The notes: generated by a model not told the origin, from the letters alone. 64,000 nucleotides of DNA from Mucilaginibacter flavus (GCF_030409315.1 NZ_JAUFPS010000001.1:26000-89999), one strand, 5' to 3'. Positions 16,337 through 25,394 are shown, numbered from the stretch's first letter. Numbers and translations are program-made.

Positions 16337-16891
16337 ATGCACAGACGTACTGCCATCAGAAATCTGGCCTTGATAATTGGAGGTGCCGCCTTATTGCCTG
16401 CCTGTATGCAGGAAAAAGGCAAGCCATCCATCGCACTCAAAAATGTTGATTTGAATGCCGACCAGGAGAAACTGGTGGGCGATATTGCAGAAACTATTAT
16501 TCCTAAAACAAGTACGCCCGGTGCAAAGGACTTAGGTCTGCATTTATTTGTGTTAAAGATGCTGGATGATTGTTATAAAAAGGACGATCAACAGGCTTTC
16601 ATTACAGGTGCCGGCCAGTTTACCGATGCCGTTAGCAAGAAATACGATAAACTATTTGCAGATTTGAGCGCAAAACAGCGCGAAGAAATGCTGCTAAGCA
16701 TCGAGGCCGATAAAGATCCCAAAAGCACGACTTTCCCTAAAGAGTTAAAAACGTTTTATGGCATTATAAAAGGCCAAACTGTTAACGGCTATACCAATTC
16801 AAAATATTTTATGACCAGGCAGGTAGTTTATGAACTGGTACCGGGCAGGTACAATGCACGGTTTCCGTATAAACAAAAGCAATCAGCATAA
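16337..16891 (+). CDS. Gluconate 2-dehydrogenase subunit 3 family lipoprotein (small partner of a GMC oxidase)
   Basis: The product has 184 residues. MHRRTAIRNLALIIGGAALL followed by PAC gives a combined Tat and lipoprotein signal with Cys23. The body has LVGDIAETIIPKTSTPGAKD and FADLSAKQREEML, features of the gluconate 2-dehydrogenase subunit 3 family. In FAD-dependent sugar dehydrogenases this small subunit carries the Tat signal and exports the signal-less catalytic GMC subunit as a hitch-hiker. Here the GMC gene begins 3 nt after this stop and lacks a signal, exactly as expected. It probably anchors the complex to the periplasmic side of a membrane. Confidence 0.88.
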   Translation: MHRRTAIRNLALIIGGAALLPACMQEKGKPSIALKNVDLNADQEKLVGDIAETIIPKTSTPGAKDLGLHLFVLKMLDDCYKKDDQQAFITGAGQFTDAVSKKYDKLFADLSAKQREEMLLSIEADKDPKSTTFPKELKTFYGIIKGQTVNGYTNSKYFMTRQVVYELVPGRYNARFPYKQKQSA

Positions 16892-16894
16892 ACA

Positions 16895-18610
16895 ATGGCC
16901 AATTTAAATATAGATAGCGTTAAGGACAGAACATTTGATGCCATTGTAATAGGATCGGGCATGAGTGGGGGATGGGCCGCTAAAGAGTTGACCGATAAGG
17001 GCCTTAAAACCTTGATTTTGGAACGTGGGCGCGATGTAAAGCACAACATTGATTACCCTACCACCAATATGTATCCCTGGGAGTTTGAGCATCGTGGTGA
17101 AATGCCAATGGCCATACAGGAAGCCAACCCCATTGTAAACCGTTGCTATGCTTTTCATGAAGATGCCGCTCATTTTTTTGTAAAAGATGCCGACCATCCT
17201 TACGTACAGGAAAAACCTTTCGATTGGATTCGTGGCTACCAGGTAGGCGGTAAATCGCTGTTATGGGCGCGTCAAACCCAGCGCTGGAGCGATTTTGATT
17301 TTGAAGGTCCCGCCCGCGATGGTTTCGCGGTCGACTGGCCTATCCGTTATAAAGATATAGCGCCATGGTATAGCTATGTGGAGAAATTTGCAGGCATATC
17401 CGGCAATAAAGACGGCCTGGCCGAACTACCCGATGGCGAATTTTTGCCTGCCTTCCCCTTAAATACCGTCGAAACTTATTTTAGCGAACACGTTAAAAGC
17501 AAATACAGTAATCGCCACGTGATCAGTGCCCGTTGCGCGCACTTATCAAAACCCAATCAAATTCATATTGACCAGGGCCGGGTACAATGCCAGCGCCGCA
17601 ACCTTTGCCAGCGCGGTTGTCCGTTTGGTGGCTATTTTAGTGCCAACGCGTCTACTATTCCATGGGCCTTAAAATCAGGCCACGCAACGCTGCGCCCGTT
17701 CTCGGTTGTGCAGGAAATTATTTACGATGAGAAGTTGGGCAAGGCAACCGGCGTACGCGTTATTGACGCCAACACCAAAGAGGCAATTGAATATTTTGCG
17801 AAGATCATATTTGTAAACGCGGCAGCGTTAAACACCAACTTGGTTTTATTAAACTCTACATCAAACCGTTTCCCCAATGGTTTAGGTAACGATAGTGGTG
17901 TATTGGGTAAATATGTTGCTTTTCACAATTATTCGGCACATATTAGCGCCGAGTATGATGGTGCCAAAGATTGGACTACCGATGGCCGTAACCCGGCGGG
18001 TGGCGGCTACATTCCGCGGTTCCGCAACGTTTATAAACAGGAAACAGATTTTTTACGTGGTTACGCCTCGGGCTTTAGCGCCTACCGTTACCAGCAGCGT
18101 CCCTGGGATGGTGTTGGCAGCAGCCTGAAAGAAAACCTGGTAAAAGATGACCTGAGCGGTTGGAAAGTAGGATCGCACATGATGGGCGAAACCATACCTA
18201 AAGAACATAGTTATGTAGCCCTTGATAAAACGCTTAAAGATCAGTGGGGCATCCCGCAGTTAAAGATCTCGGTTGATTACGATGATAACGACGCGAAGAT
18301 GAAGAAGGATTACATTGAGCAGTTGACAGAAATGTTTACCAGCGCCGGCTTTACCAATATTAAAGCCAGCAGTGATCAACGTGCTCCGGGTTTGGATATT
18401 CATGAAATGGGCGGTGCCCGCATGGGTAATGATCCTAAAACATCGGTACTAAATAAATGGAATCAGATGCACGACGTAAAAAACGTGTTTGTAACCGATG
18501 GCGCCAGCATGACATCAACCTCATGCCAAAACCCATCCCTTACCTACATGGCCTTCACAGCCCGCGCAGCTGATTACGCGGTAGGGGAGTTGAAGAAGGG
18601 GAATATATAG
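16895..18610 (+). CDS. GMC-family FAD oxidoreductase, probable glycoside 3-dehydrogenase catalytic subunit
   Basis: The product has 571 residues with no signal of its own. The FAD-binding Rossmann motif IGSGMSGGWAAKEL lies near residue 20, followed by LILERGRD. The substrate-domain end has HEMGGARMG with His503 and NPSLTYMA with Asn546, the GMC active-site pair. Cysteines at 232, 238 and 242 (CQRRNLCQRGC) resemble the iron-sulfur ligand segment of FAD glucose dehydrogenases, so electrons may pass via a 3Fe-4S centre to cytochrome c. It is translationally adjacent to its small subunit (3 nt). It probably oxidises C3 of glucosides. A close paralogue follows at 18850. Confidence 0.88.
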   Translation: MANLNIDSVKDRTFDAIVIGSGMSGGWAAKELTDKGLKTLILERGRDVKHNIDYPTTNMYPWEFEHRGEMPMAIQEANPIVNRCYAFHEDAAHFFVKDADHPYVQEKPFDWIRGYQVGGKSLLWARQTQRWSDFDFEGPARDGFAVDWPIRYKDIAPWYSYVEKFAGISGNKDGLAELPDGEFLPAFPLNTVETYFSEHVKSKYSNRHVISARCAHLSKPNQIHIDQGRVQCQRRNLCQRGCPFGGYFSANASTIPWALKSGHATLRPFSVVQEIIYDEKLGKATGVRVIDANTKEAIEYFAKIIFVNAAALNTNLVLLNSTSNRFPNGLGNDSGVLGKYVAFHNYSAHISAEYDGAKDWTTDGRNPAGGGYIPRFRNVYKQETDFLRGYASGFSAYRYQQRPWDGVGSSLKENLVKDDLSGWKVGSHMMGETIPKEHSYVALDKTLKDQWGIPQLKISVDYDDNDAKMKKDYIEQLTEMFTSAGFTNIKASSDQRAPGLDIHEMGGARMGNDPKTSVLNKWNQMHDVKNVFVTDGASMTSTSCQNPSLTYMAFTARAADYAVGELKKGNI

Positions 18611-18611
18611 G

Positions 18612-18746
18612 GCCTCACCTAAACAGCGTAGCTATCATGAGTACAAATAGCAAAAAAATAAAAAAACGAATAATCCTCTCCAAAGGAGAGGACTTTTGAT
18701 TGGCGGCTTTTTAGAACCCTCTCCTTTGGAGAGGGCAGGGTGAGGC
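18612..18746. repeat. Paired REP-like palindromes between the two GMC genes
   Basis: GCCTCACC at the left end and GGTGAGGC at the right end bracket two palindromes, CCTCTCCAAAGGAGAGG (18675-18691) and CCCTCTCCTTTGGAGAGGG (18718-18736). A half-copy with the same CTCACCC plus palindrome lies at 37682-37712. The whole element can fold into a large structure that may attenuate transcription into the second GMC gene. Confidence 0.85.
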
Positions 18747-18849
18747 TATTGTGTAAAAAAAACACAATGTAATATTTGTAAAATAATTTTTATTCATACA
18801 TTTAACAAACCAAGTAGTAAACAAAATTTTAAAACCCTAATATAATTGT

Positions 18850-20529
18850 ATGTCTGCAAACACTTATGACGCAATAGTCATTGGCTCAGGAATTTCAGGC
18901 GGGTGGGCTGCCAAAGAACTAACAGAAAAAGGTTTAAAAACCATTATGCTGGAGCGCGGTCGTAACATCGAGCACATTAAAGATTATGTAAACGCCAATA
19001 AAGATCCCTGGGAATTTCCGCACAGGGGTGGCCGTACCCAAAAAATGATTGATGATTACCCGGTTTTAAAGCGCGATTATCCGCTTAACGAGGTAAACCT
19101 TGATTACTGGGCCAGCGATAAAGAAAGCCCTTATACCGAAGTAAAAAGGTTTGATTGGTTTCGTGGTTACCACGTTGGGGGGCGCTCATTAATGTGGGGC
19201 AGGCAATCATACCGCTGGGCCGATGTTGATTTTGAAGCCAACCTTAAAGATGGTATCGCGGTTGACTGGCCTATCCGTTATAAAGACATCGCGCCATGGT
19301 ATAGCTATGCCGAAAAGTTTGCAGGCATATCTGGTAACAAAGATGGTTTGGCTATTTTGCCCGATGGCGATTTTATGCCGCCAATGGCGATGAACGTGGT
19401 TGAAAAAGATGTTGCCAAACGCTTAAAAGATCATTATAAAGAAGCACGTGATATGATCATCGGTCGTACCGCTAATATCACTGTGCCGCATAATAACCGT
19501 ACTAATTGCCAGTACCGTAACAAATGCTGGTTGGGCTGTCCGTTTGGTGCTTACTTCAGTACACAATCGGCTACATTACCGGCGGCCATGGCTACAGGTA
19601 ACTTAACCGTTCGCCCATGGTCTATCGTAACTAAAATTCTGTACGATAAGGATACTAAAAAAGCTAAAGGTGTTGAAGTATTAGATGCCGAAACCAACCA
19701 AACGTACGAGTACTTTGCTAAAATCGTATTCGTAAACGCGTCAACCATCAACTCGGCCTGGATTCTGATGAACTCGGCAACTGATGTTTGGGAAGGCGGC
19801 TTGGGCAGCAGCAGCGGCGAACTTGGTCATAACCTGATGGATCACCACTTAGGTGTTGGCGCATCTGGCCGTTATGAAGGTTTTGAAGATAAATATTATT
19901 TCGGCCGCAGGGCTAATGGTTTCTATATCCCGCGTTTTGCCAACTTAGGGAACGATAAACGCGACTTTATCCGTGGTTTTGGTTACCAGGGTGGTGCAAG
20001 CCGCGAGGGTTGGAGCCGTGATATTGCCGAACTAAGTGTAGGAGGCGCGTTTAAAGACGCCCTTACAGAACCAGGTTCATGGCAGGTAGGTATGGGTGGC
20101 TTTGGCGAAACCCTGCCTTACCACGATAACAAGGTAACCATTGATAAAACAAAAAAAGATAAATGGGGACTACCGGTTGTAGCTATCGACGCGGAGTTGA
20201 AAGACAACGAGAAAAAAATGCGTATAGCCATGGAAAGCGAAGCGAAAGCGATGCTGGAAGCAGCAGGCGTTAAGGACGTAAAAACCCATAGCGAAAATCC
20301 GTTCCTTGGTCGTGGTATTCATGAGATGGGTACCGCACGTATGGGTCGCGATCCAAAAACATCTGTACTAAACGAGTGGAACCAGGTTTGGGATGCCAAA
20401 AACGTATTTGTTACCGATGGTTCGGCCATGACATCTGCAGCATGTCAAAACCCTTCACTTACTTATATGGCATTAACGGCACGGGCCGCTAACCATGCTG
20501 TTGAAGCTTTAAAGAAAAACGAAATCTAA
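18850..20529 (+). CDS. Second GMC-family FAD oxidoreductase
   Basis: The product has 559 residues and is paralogous to the protein at 16895 along its whole length. Shared stretches include IGSGxSGGWAAKELT, DWPIRYKDIAPWYSY, EKFAGISGNKDGLA and the C-terminal HEMGTARMG (His491) with NPSLTYMALTARAA (Asn534). The cysteine trio is conserved at 220, 226 and 230 (CQYRNKCWLGC). No signal peptide is present, so it should also be exported with a Tat-bearing partner, probably the subunit-3 protein at 22126, although a dehydrogenase gene lies between them. Divergence in the middle domain suggests a different sugar substrate from the first enzyme. Confidence 0.88.
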   Translation: MSANTYDAIVIGSGISGGWAAKELTEKGLKTIMLERGRNIEHIKDYVNANKDPWEFPHRGGRTQKMIDDYPVLKRDYPLNEVNLDYWASDKESPYTEVKRFDWFRGYHVGGRSLMWGRQSYRWADVDFEANLKDGIAVDWPIRYKDIAPWYSYAEKFAGISGNKDGLAILPDGDFMPPMAMNVVEKDVAKRLKDHYKEARDMIIGRTANITVPHNNRTNCQYRNKCWLGCPFGAYFSTQSATLPAAMATGNLTVRPWSIVTKILYDKDTKKAKGVEVLDAETNQTYEYFAKIVFVNASTINSAWILMNSATDVWEGGLGSSSGELGHNLMDHHLGVGASGRYEGFEDKYYFGRRANGFYIPRFANLGNDKRDFIRGFGYQGGASREGWSRDIAELSVGGAFKDALTEPGSWQVGMGGFGETLPYHDNKVTIDKTKKDKWGLPVVAIDAELKDNEKKMRIAMESEAKAMLEAAGVKDVKTHSENPFLGRGIHEMGTARMGRDPKTSVLNEWNQVWDAKNVFVTDGSAMTSAACQNPSLTYMALTARAANHAVEALKKNEI

Positions 20530-20551
20530 TTCCATAACAAACAAACTACCT

Positions 20552-21982
20552 ATGTCTGAAGAAAAAGATAAAACTACTGCCGACACATCAAGGCGGGAGT
20601 TTCTTAAAACCACTACCGTAGCTGCTGCGGGTTTCATGATCGTTCCGCGCTTTGTATTGGGCGGTAAGGGCTACACGGCCCCAAGCGATATGCTGAATGT
20701 AGCAGGTATTGGTGCCGGCGGTAAAGGCGAAAGTGATATCGCCAATTTTGCTAAAAGCGGTAAAGCCAACATCGCGTTTTTATGTGATGTTGACGATAGG
20801 AGGGCAGCCAAATCAAGGGCGAGCTTCCCTAAAGCCAAATATTACAAAGATTGGCGCGAGATGTACGATAAAGAGCATAAAAACTTTGATGCCGTATCTG
20901 TATCAACGCCAGATCATAACCACGCTATCATTGCTTACAACGCCATGAAGATGGGCAAGCACGTTTACGTGCAAAAACCCATGACGCATGATATTTGGGA
21001 AGCACGTTTATTAACCGAGGCTGCCAAAAAATTCAAAGTAGTTACACAGATGGGCAACCAGGGATCATCAAATGATGGTACCCGTTTAATGTCTGAATGG
21101 TACGATGCTGATTTAATTGGTGATGTACATACCGTATACTGCTGGACAAACCGCCCGGTATGGCCGCAAGGTATTAAATGGCCGGCGCCAGATCCAAACA
21201 TTCCGAAAGAACTGGATTGGGATCTGTGGCTAGGTACTGCGCCTAAAAAAGATTATGTAGATAAATTAGTGCCGTTTAACTGGCGCGGATGGTGGGATTA
21301 CGGAACCGGCGCTTTAGGCGATATGGGCTGTCACCTTGTTGAAGCACCGTTTAGAGTATTGGGTATTCAATATGCTAAAGATGTACAAGCCAGTGTTGGC
21401 AGTGTGTATGTTGATGAGTTTAAAGAAGGTCACTTCCCTGAAAGCTGCCCTCCGTCAAGCCACATCACATTAACGTTCCCTAAAACCGATAAAACCAAAG
21501 GTGATATTACCCTGCACTGGATGGACGGTGGTATACAGCCCGAAAGACCGGCAGAATTATTAGCTAACGAAGAATTTGGCGGCGAAGAAGGTAACGGAAC
21601 TTTATTTATTGGTACCAAAGGAAAAATGTATGCAAGCACTTATTCTGATGCGCCAACTTTATTGCCAAAAGCACTTACTAAAGATGCAAAAGCGCCTCAG
21701 AAATGGGCACGTGTACCAGGTGGTGCCAATGGCCACTACGCGCAATGGGTTGAAGGTTGTATTGCAGGTTACGGTAAAACAGAGTTAAGCTCGTCATTTG
21801 ACAAGGCTGGTCCGCTTACCGAGGCATTGTTAATGGCAAACCTTGCAGTACGCGGTCATGAATTGAACGGTGGTCGCATTAAATTGGTTTGGGATAACAA
21901 ACTGATGAAGGTTACCAACTTTGATGAAGTAAACAAATACATCAAACGCAACTACCGCGAAGGCTTTGAGCTGAAAGCGTAG
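20552..21982 (+). CDS. Tat-exported Gfo/Idh/MocA oxidoreductase
   Basis: The product has 476 residues. After a short hydrophilic head comes SRREFLKTTTVAAAGFMIV, a twin-arginine signal. The Rossmann motif LNVAGIGAGGKGESD follows at about residue 50, and then VSVSTPDHNHAIIAYNAM and KHVYVQKPMTHDIWEARLL with the EKP-like QKP catalytic lysine motif. The C-terminal alpha/beta domain contains RGWWDYGTGALGDMGCHLV. Tat export fits a protein that folds around its NAD(P) in the cytoplasm. Family members interconvert keto and hydroxy sugars, so it may handle 3-keto-glycosides in the periplasm. The start is 22 nt after the GMC gene. Confidence 0.88.
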   Translation: MSEEKDKTTADTSRREFLKTTTVAAAGFMIVPRFVLGGKGYTAPSDMLNVAGIGAGGKGESDIANFAKSGKANIAFLCDVDDRRAAKSRASFPKAKYYKDWREMYDKEHKNFDAVSVSTPDHNHAIIAYNAMKMGKHVYVQKPMTHDIWEARLLTEAAKKFKVVTQMGNQGSSNDGTRLMSEWYDADLIGDVHTVYCWTNRPVWPQGIKWPAPDPNIPKELDWDLWLGTAPKKDYVDKLVPFNWRGWWDYGTGALGDMGCHLVEAPFRVLGIQYAKDVQASVGSVYVDEFKEGHFPESCPPSSHITLTFPKTDKTKGDITLHWMDGGIQPERPAELLANEEFGGEEGNGTLFIGTKGKMYASTYSDAPTLLPKALTKDAKAPQKWARVPGGANGHYAQWVEGCIAGYGKTELSSSFDKAGPLTEALLMANLAVRGHELNGGRIKLVWDNKLMKVTNFDEVNKYIKRNYREGFELKA

Positions 21983-22124
21983 TTTAATTATTGAATTATT
22001 GAGTTATTGAATTATTGATTGGGGAATACTGCATTCGCCAATCAATAATCTAAACTTCATAATTCGATTATATCGGAAAGTAAAAATTCAATAACTCATT
22101 AATTCAATAAATCAATAATTAAAA
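21983..22124. repeat. Word-repeat inverted repeat
   Basis: The left arm begins directly after the stop codon and is a run of the word TTATTGAA/TTATTGAG (21983-22020). The right arm, about 22086-22124, holds the complementary words and ends just before the next ATG at 22126. An inner pair, ATTGATTGG (22013 onward) and CCAATCAAT, can extend the stem. Confidence 0.8.
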
Positions 22125-22125
22125 A

Positions 22126-22698
22126 ATGAATAGAAGAGACGCGATAACCAGGGTTGGTTTGATACTGGGGGGCACGGTGATAGGAGCCGAGTTTTTCATG
22201 TCGGGCTGTAAATCATCAACATCTGCTTCGGGTGTGGCCGATTTAACCAAACCAGAAATTGTAGCCTTCCTTGATGAGGTAGGCGAAACCATTTTACCTG
22301 CTACTACCACACCGGGCGCGAAAGCTGCCGAAATTGGTAAGTTTATGGGTGTTATGGTAAGCGATTGCTATACTGAAGCCGATCAGAAGATATTTTTAAA
22401 AGGTATCTCTGATTTGGACGAGGCCAGCAACAAAAAGTTTGGTAAAAAATTCATGGATGCCGATGCAAAACAACGCACCGAGCTGTTAACCGATTTGGAT
22501 GCAGAGCAAAAAGCTTACACTAAAACTAAAAAGCCCGAAGATCCTAACCATTACTTCCGGATGATGAAGGAATTAACCCTTTTAGGTTTCTTCACTTCAA
22601 AACCGGGTGCTACTCAGGCCTTACGCTACATTGCGGTACCGGGTAAATACGATGGTAACTTCCCATACAAAAAAGGCGACAAAGCCTGGGCGACCTAA
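22126..22698 (+). CDS. Second gluconate 2-dehydrogenase subunit 3 family lipoprotein
   Basis: The product has 190 residues. MNRRDAITRVGLILGG with an FFMSGC lipobox at Cys28 gives a Tat-type lipoprotein signal. The family segments LDEVGETILPATTTPGAKAA and the aromatic C-terminus YIAVPGKYDGNFPYKKGD parallel the protein at 16337 (LVPGRYNARFPYK). It is the likely export partner of the GMC oxidase at 18850, from which it is separated by one gene. It is enclosed by word-repeat elements on both sides (21983 and 22712), which may set its mRNA level apart from its neighbours. The duplication of both subunits points to two oxidase complexes. Confidence 0.86.
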   Translation: MNRRDAITRVGLILGGTVIGAEFFMSGCKSSTSASGVADLTKPEIVAFLDEVGETILPATTTPGAKAAEIGKFMGVMVSDCYTEADQKIFLKGISDLDEASNKKFGKKFMDADAKQRTELLTDLDAEQKAYTKTKKPEDPNHYFRMMKELTLLGFFTSKPGATQALRYIAVPGKYDGNFPYKKGDKAWAT

Positions 22699-22711
22699 AT
22701 ATTGGTTTGTG

Positions 22712-22942
22712 GTTGAGTAAGTTGGATTGAGTTGATTAGGTTGGACTGGGTTGATTAAGTTGTATTAGGTTGAAGCGGATTGAAGAAGTTAGATAGGTGG
22801 TTTGTTTGGTTGAAAAAATAATAAACAGCAATGTTTTGAAAAATCGACTCAAATCATCAAATTTACCTCACTCAATCGATTGTAATCTAATTTAACTAAT
22901 CAACTCAATCCAACCTAATCAACTCAATCTAACTTACTCAAC
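22712..22942. repeat. Long word-repeat inverted repeat
   Basis: Left arm about 22712-22770 and right arm about 22886-22942 are complementary over some 55 nt with only a few mismatches. Both are runs of the word GTTGAGTAAG / GTTGGATTGA / GTTGATTAG. Complementary words continue to about 22956. The central 115 nt has no gene. This is the longest and best-paired member of the group in the window. Confidence 0.88.
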
Positions 22943-22969
22943 CCAATCCAACTCAACAAAACAACAACA

Positions 22970-24124
22970 ATGAAATTAAGATTAGGAATGATCGGCGGCG
23001 GTCAGGGTGCTTTTATTGGCGCTGTACACAGGATTGCCGCACGTATTGATGGCGAATATGAATTGGTTTGCGGCGCCTTTAGCAGCAATGCCGAAAAATC
23101 AAAAGCAAGCGGTGTATTGTTGGGTTTACCTGCAGATAGGGTTTATACCTCGTACACCGAACTCATCGAAAAAGAAAAACAACTGCCCGAAGATCAGCGT
23201 GTGCAGGTTATCAGCATTGTAACACCAAACCACGTTCATTTTGATCCATCAAAGGCCGCTTTAGAAAACGGTTTCCACGTGATTTTAGATAAACCCATGA
23301 CTTTCTCTTTGGCCGAGGCTAAAGAACTGGAAAAAGTAGTAGCGGCAAGTGGTAAGCTATTTTGCTTAACCCATACCTACACGGGTTACCCAATGGTTAA
23401 GGAAGCTAAACAGCTTATCAAAGCCGGTAAATTAGGTGCCATCCGTAAAGTTTATGTAGAGTATCCGCAAGGCTGGTTAAGCAGCTTTTTAGAGGGCGAC
23501 GATAACAACAAGCAAGCCTCATGGCGCACAGATCCGGGTAAAAGCGGCATCGCAGGTGCTATGGGCGATATCGGCACCCACGCTTTTAACCTGGCCGAAT
23601 ATGTTACCGGTTTGGAAGTAACCCAAATTTGTGCCGATATCAATGTTGTTGTTCCGGGCCGCAAGCTGGACGACGACGGTGCTGCTTTGCTGAAATTCAA
23701 TAACGGCGCAAGCGGCGTACTTACCGCCACCCAGATTGCTGCCGGCGAGGAAAATAATGTAAAAATTAGGGTATACGGTGAAAAAGGCGGATTGGAATGG
23801 CACCAGAGCGATGCCAACTCATTAACTCTAATGTATACCGATAAACCTACGGAAATATGGCGTGCAGGTGGTGGTTATACCAGCACTTTCGCGCAGCATA
23901 ATACACGTACACCGGCCGGACATCCCGAAGGTTACCTGGAGGCTTTTGCCAACCTGTACCGCAATTTCGCTTTAACGGTTAAAGCCGGTTTGGAAGGCCG
24001 TGAAGCAACTGCCGAAGAGCAGGATTACCCGGGCATACAAGAAGGCGTACGTGGTATGGCCTTTATTGAAAACGTGATTGCATCTGGCAAATCAGATAAA
24101 AAGTGGACGGAGTTTACCATCTAA
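22970..24124 (+). CDS. Cytoplasmic Gfo/Idh/MocA oxidoreductase
   Basis: The product has 384 residues and no signal. MKLRLGMIGGGQGAFIGAVH provides the NAD(P) Rossmann motif, VISIVTPNHVHFDPSKAAL and HVILDKPMTFSLAEAKELE give the catalytic DKP lysine segment, and GAMGDIGTHAFNLAEYVTG supplies the family's Asp/His pair. In keto-sugar pathways such cytoplasmic enzymes reduce imported 3-keto-glucose to glucose with NAD(P)H, which would complete the route started in the periplasm. It is followed after 9 nt by the TIM-barrel gene, so the two are surely cotranscribed. Only one of the two Gfo/Idh/MocA proteins in the cluster is exported. Confidence 0.9.
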   Translation: MKLRLGMIGGGQGAFIGAVHRIAARIDGEYELVCGAFSSNAEKSKASGVLLGLPADRVYTSYTELIEKEKQLPEDQRVQVISIVTPNHVHFDPSKAALENGFHVILDKPMTFSLAEAKELEKVVAASGKLFCLTHTYTGYPMVKEAKQLIKAGKLGAIRKVYVEYPQGWLSSFLEGDDNNKQASWRTDPGKSGIAGAMGDIGTHAFNLAEYVTGLEVTQICADINVVVPGRKLDDDGAALLKFNNGASGVLTATQIAAGEENNVKIRVYGEKGGLEWHQSDANSLTLMYTDKPTEIWRAGGGYTSTFAQHNTRTPAGHPEGYLEAFANLYRNFALTVKAGLEGREATAEEQDYPGIQEGVRGMAFIENVIASGKSDKKWTEFTI

Positions 24125-24133
24125 CAAAAAACT

Positions 24134-25186
24134 ATGAAAACCATTAAAGGACCTGCAATATTTATAGCCCAATTTATTGGCGATGCCGCCCCGTTTAATA
24201 GCCTGGATAACATTTGTAAATGGGCTGCTGATTTGGGCTACAAAGGCGTACAGCTGCCAACATTGGATGACCGTTTTATCGATCTGCAAAAAGCTGCCGA
24301 AAGCAAAACTTACGCCGATGAGGTAAAAGGCATTGTAAACAGCCATGGCCTGGAAATTACCGAACTATCCACACACCTGCAAGGTCAACTGGTAGCGGTA
24401 AACCCCGTTTATGACGAGCTTTTTGACGGCTTTGCGCCCGAGAAACTGCGTAAAAATCCTGCCGAGAGGCAAAAATGGGCTGTACAACAATTGAAGTATG
24501 CGGCACAGGCATCTAAAAATTTAGGTTTACAGGCGTCGGTAACTTTTAGCGGCGCGCTGCTTTGGCCAATGCTTTACCCATGGCCGCAACGCCCTGCCGG
24601 TATTGTTGACACTGCGTTTGATGAATTAGCTAAACGCTGGACACCAATTTTAGATGTTTACGAAGAAAACGGCATCGACCTTTGCTATGAAATACACGCC
24701 GGTGAAGATTTGCATGACGGTATTACTTTCGAAATGTTTTTAGATAAGGTGAATGGCCACAAACGTGCCAACCTGCTGTATGATCCATCGCACTTTATAC
24801 TGCAATGCCTTGATTACTTGGAGTACATTGACATTTACCACGAGCGCATTAAAATGATGCACGTGAAAGATGCCGAATTTAACCCTACAGGCCGACAAGG
24901 TGTTTACGGCGGTTACCAAAACTGGGTTGATCGTGCCGGCCGTTTCCGTTCATTGGGCGACGGACAGGTTGATTTTAAACAGATATTTAGTAAGTTAACG
25001 CAATACGATTTCCCCGGATGGGCCGTGCTGGAATGGGAATGCGCGCTTAAACACCCTGAAGACGGTGCCCGCGAAGGTGCAGCGTTCATCAAGGATCACA
25101 TCATCCGTGTAACCGAACGCGCGTTCGACGATTTTGCCGCATCTGGTGCCGATGATGTGCTGAACAGGAAAACGCTGGGGATATAA
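24134..25186 (+). CDS. Cytoplasmic sugar phosphate isomerase/epimerase-like TIM-barrel protein
   Basis: The product has 350 residues and no signal peptide. The barrel motifs WAADLGYKGVQLPTLD, ELSTHLQGQLV, IDLCYEIHAGEDLHDG, ANLLYDPSHFILQ, MMHVKDAEFNPTG and WAVLEWECALKHP show the Glu, Asp, His and Glu metal ligands of the xylose isomerase-like superfamily. It begins 9 nt after the reductase gene, which suggests the two act in sequence. Its position inside a keto-sugar cluster suggests isomerisation or cleavage of an imported keto-sugar, but the reaction is not determined by sequence. A perfect 33-nt palindrome follows 8 nt after its stop. Confidence 0.86.
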   Translation: MKTIKGPAIFIAQFIGDAAPFNSLDNICKWAADLGYKGVQLPTLDDRFIDLQKAAESKTYADEVKGIVNSHGLEITELSTHLQGQLVAVNPVYDELFDGFAPEKLRKNPAERQKWAVQQLKYAAQASKNLGLQASVTFSGALLWPMLYPWPQRPAGIVDTAFDELAKRWTPILDVYEENGIDLCYEIHAGEDLHDGITFEMFLDKVNGHKRANLLYDPSHFILQCLDYLEYIDIYHERIKMMHVKDAEFNPTGRQGVYGGYQNWVDRAGRFRSLGDGQVDFKQIFSKLTQYDFPGWAVLEWECALKHPEDGAREGAAFIKDHIIRVTERAFDDFAASGADDVLNRKTLGI

Positions 25187-25194
25187 AAGATTTG

Positions 25195-25227
25195 AGACTT
25201 ACGAAGTTTTCAAAACTTCGTAAGTCT
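25195..25227. repeat. Perfect palindrome after the TIM-barrel gene
   Basis: AGACTTACGAAGTTTT at 25195-25210, one central base, then the exact complement at 25212-25227. There is no T-run, so this is not a classic terminator, but it lies directly after the stop and could act as a 3'-end or processing hairpin. Confidence 0.85.
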
Positions 25228-25285
25228 GGATTTGCGTCATGATATTTGAATGTGATGATGATGCGGAAAAGCGAGGGCTTGTGCG

Positions 25286-25394
25286 AATCCCCTCTTGAGA
25301 GGGGCGGAGGGGTGTGTTATGCATGCGTATAGTACGCGGGCTAAACACACCCCTGCCATTGCTCATGCCGTCGCGCCCCCTCTCAAGAGGGGAT
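25286..25394. repeat. REP-like inverted repeat, family with CCCCTCTTGAGAGGGG ends
   Basis: AATCCCCTCTTGAGAGGGG at the left end and its complement at the right end enclose inner repeats GGGGTGTGTT and AACACACCCC. A second copy of the same element, in the opposite orientation judging from the asymmetric GCGCGA and GGAGGGG parts, lies at 36137-36248. An open frame of 94 codons crosses it but is not credible. Confidence 0.9.

Noticed and set aside
18612..18746. Simple intrinsic terminator between the GMC genes
   Set aside because: The palindromes lack T-runs and are bracketed by further inverted tags repeated elsewhere, which fits a REP-like element better.
16895..20529. Recent tandem duplication of the GMC genes
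   Set aside because: The copies share motifs but differ widely in the middle domain and in their neighbours, so the duplication is old.
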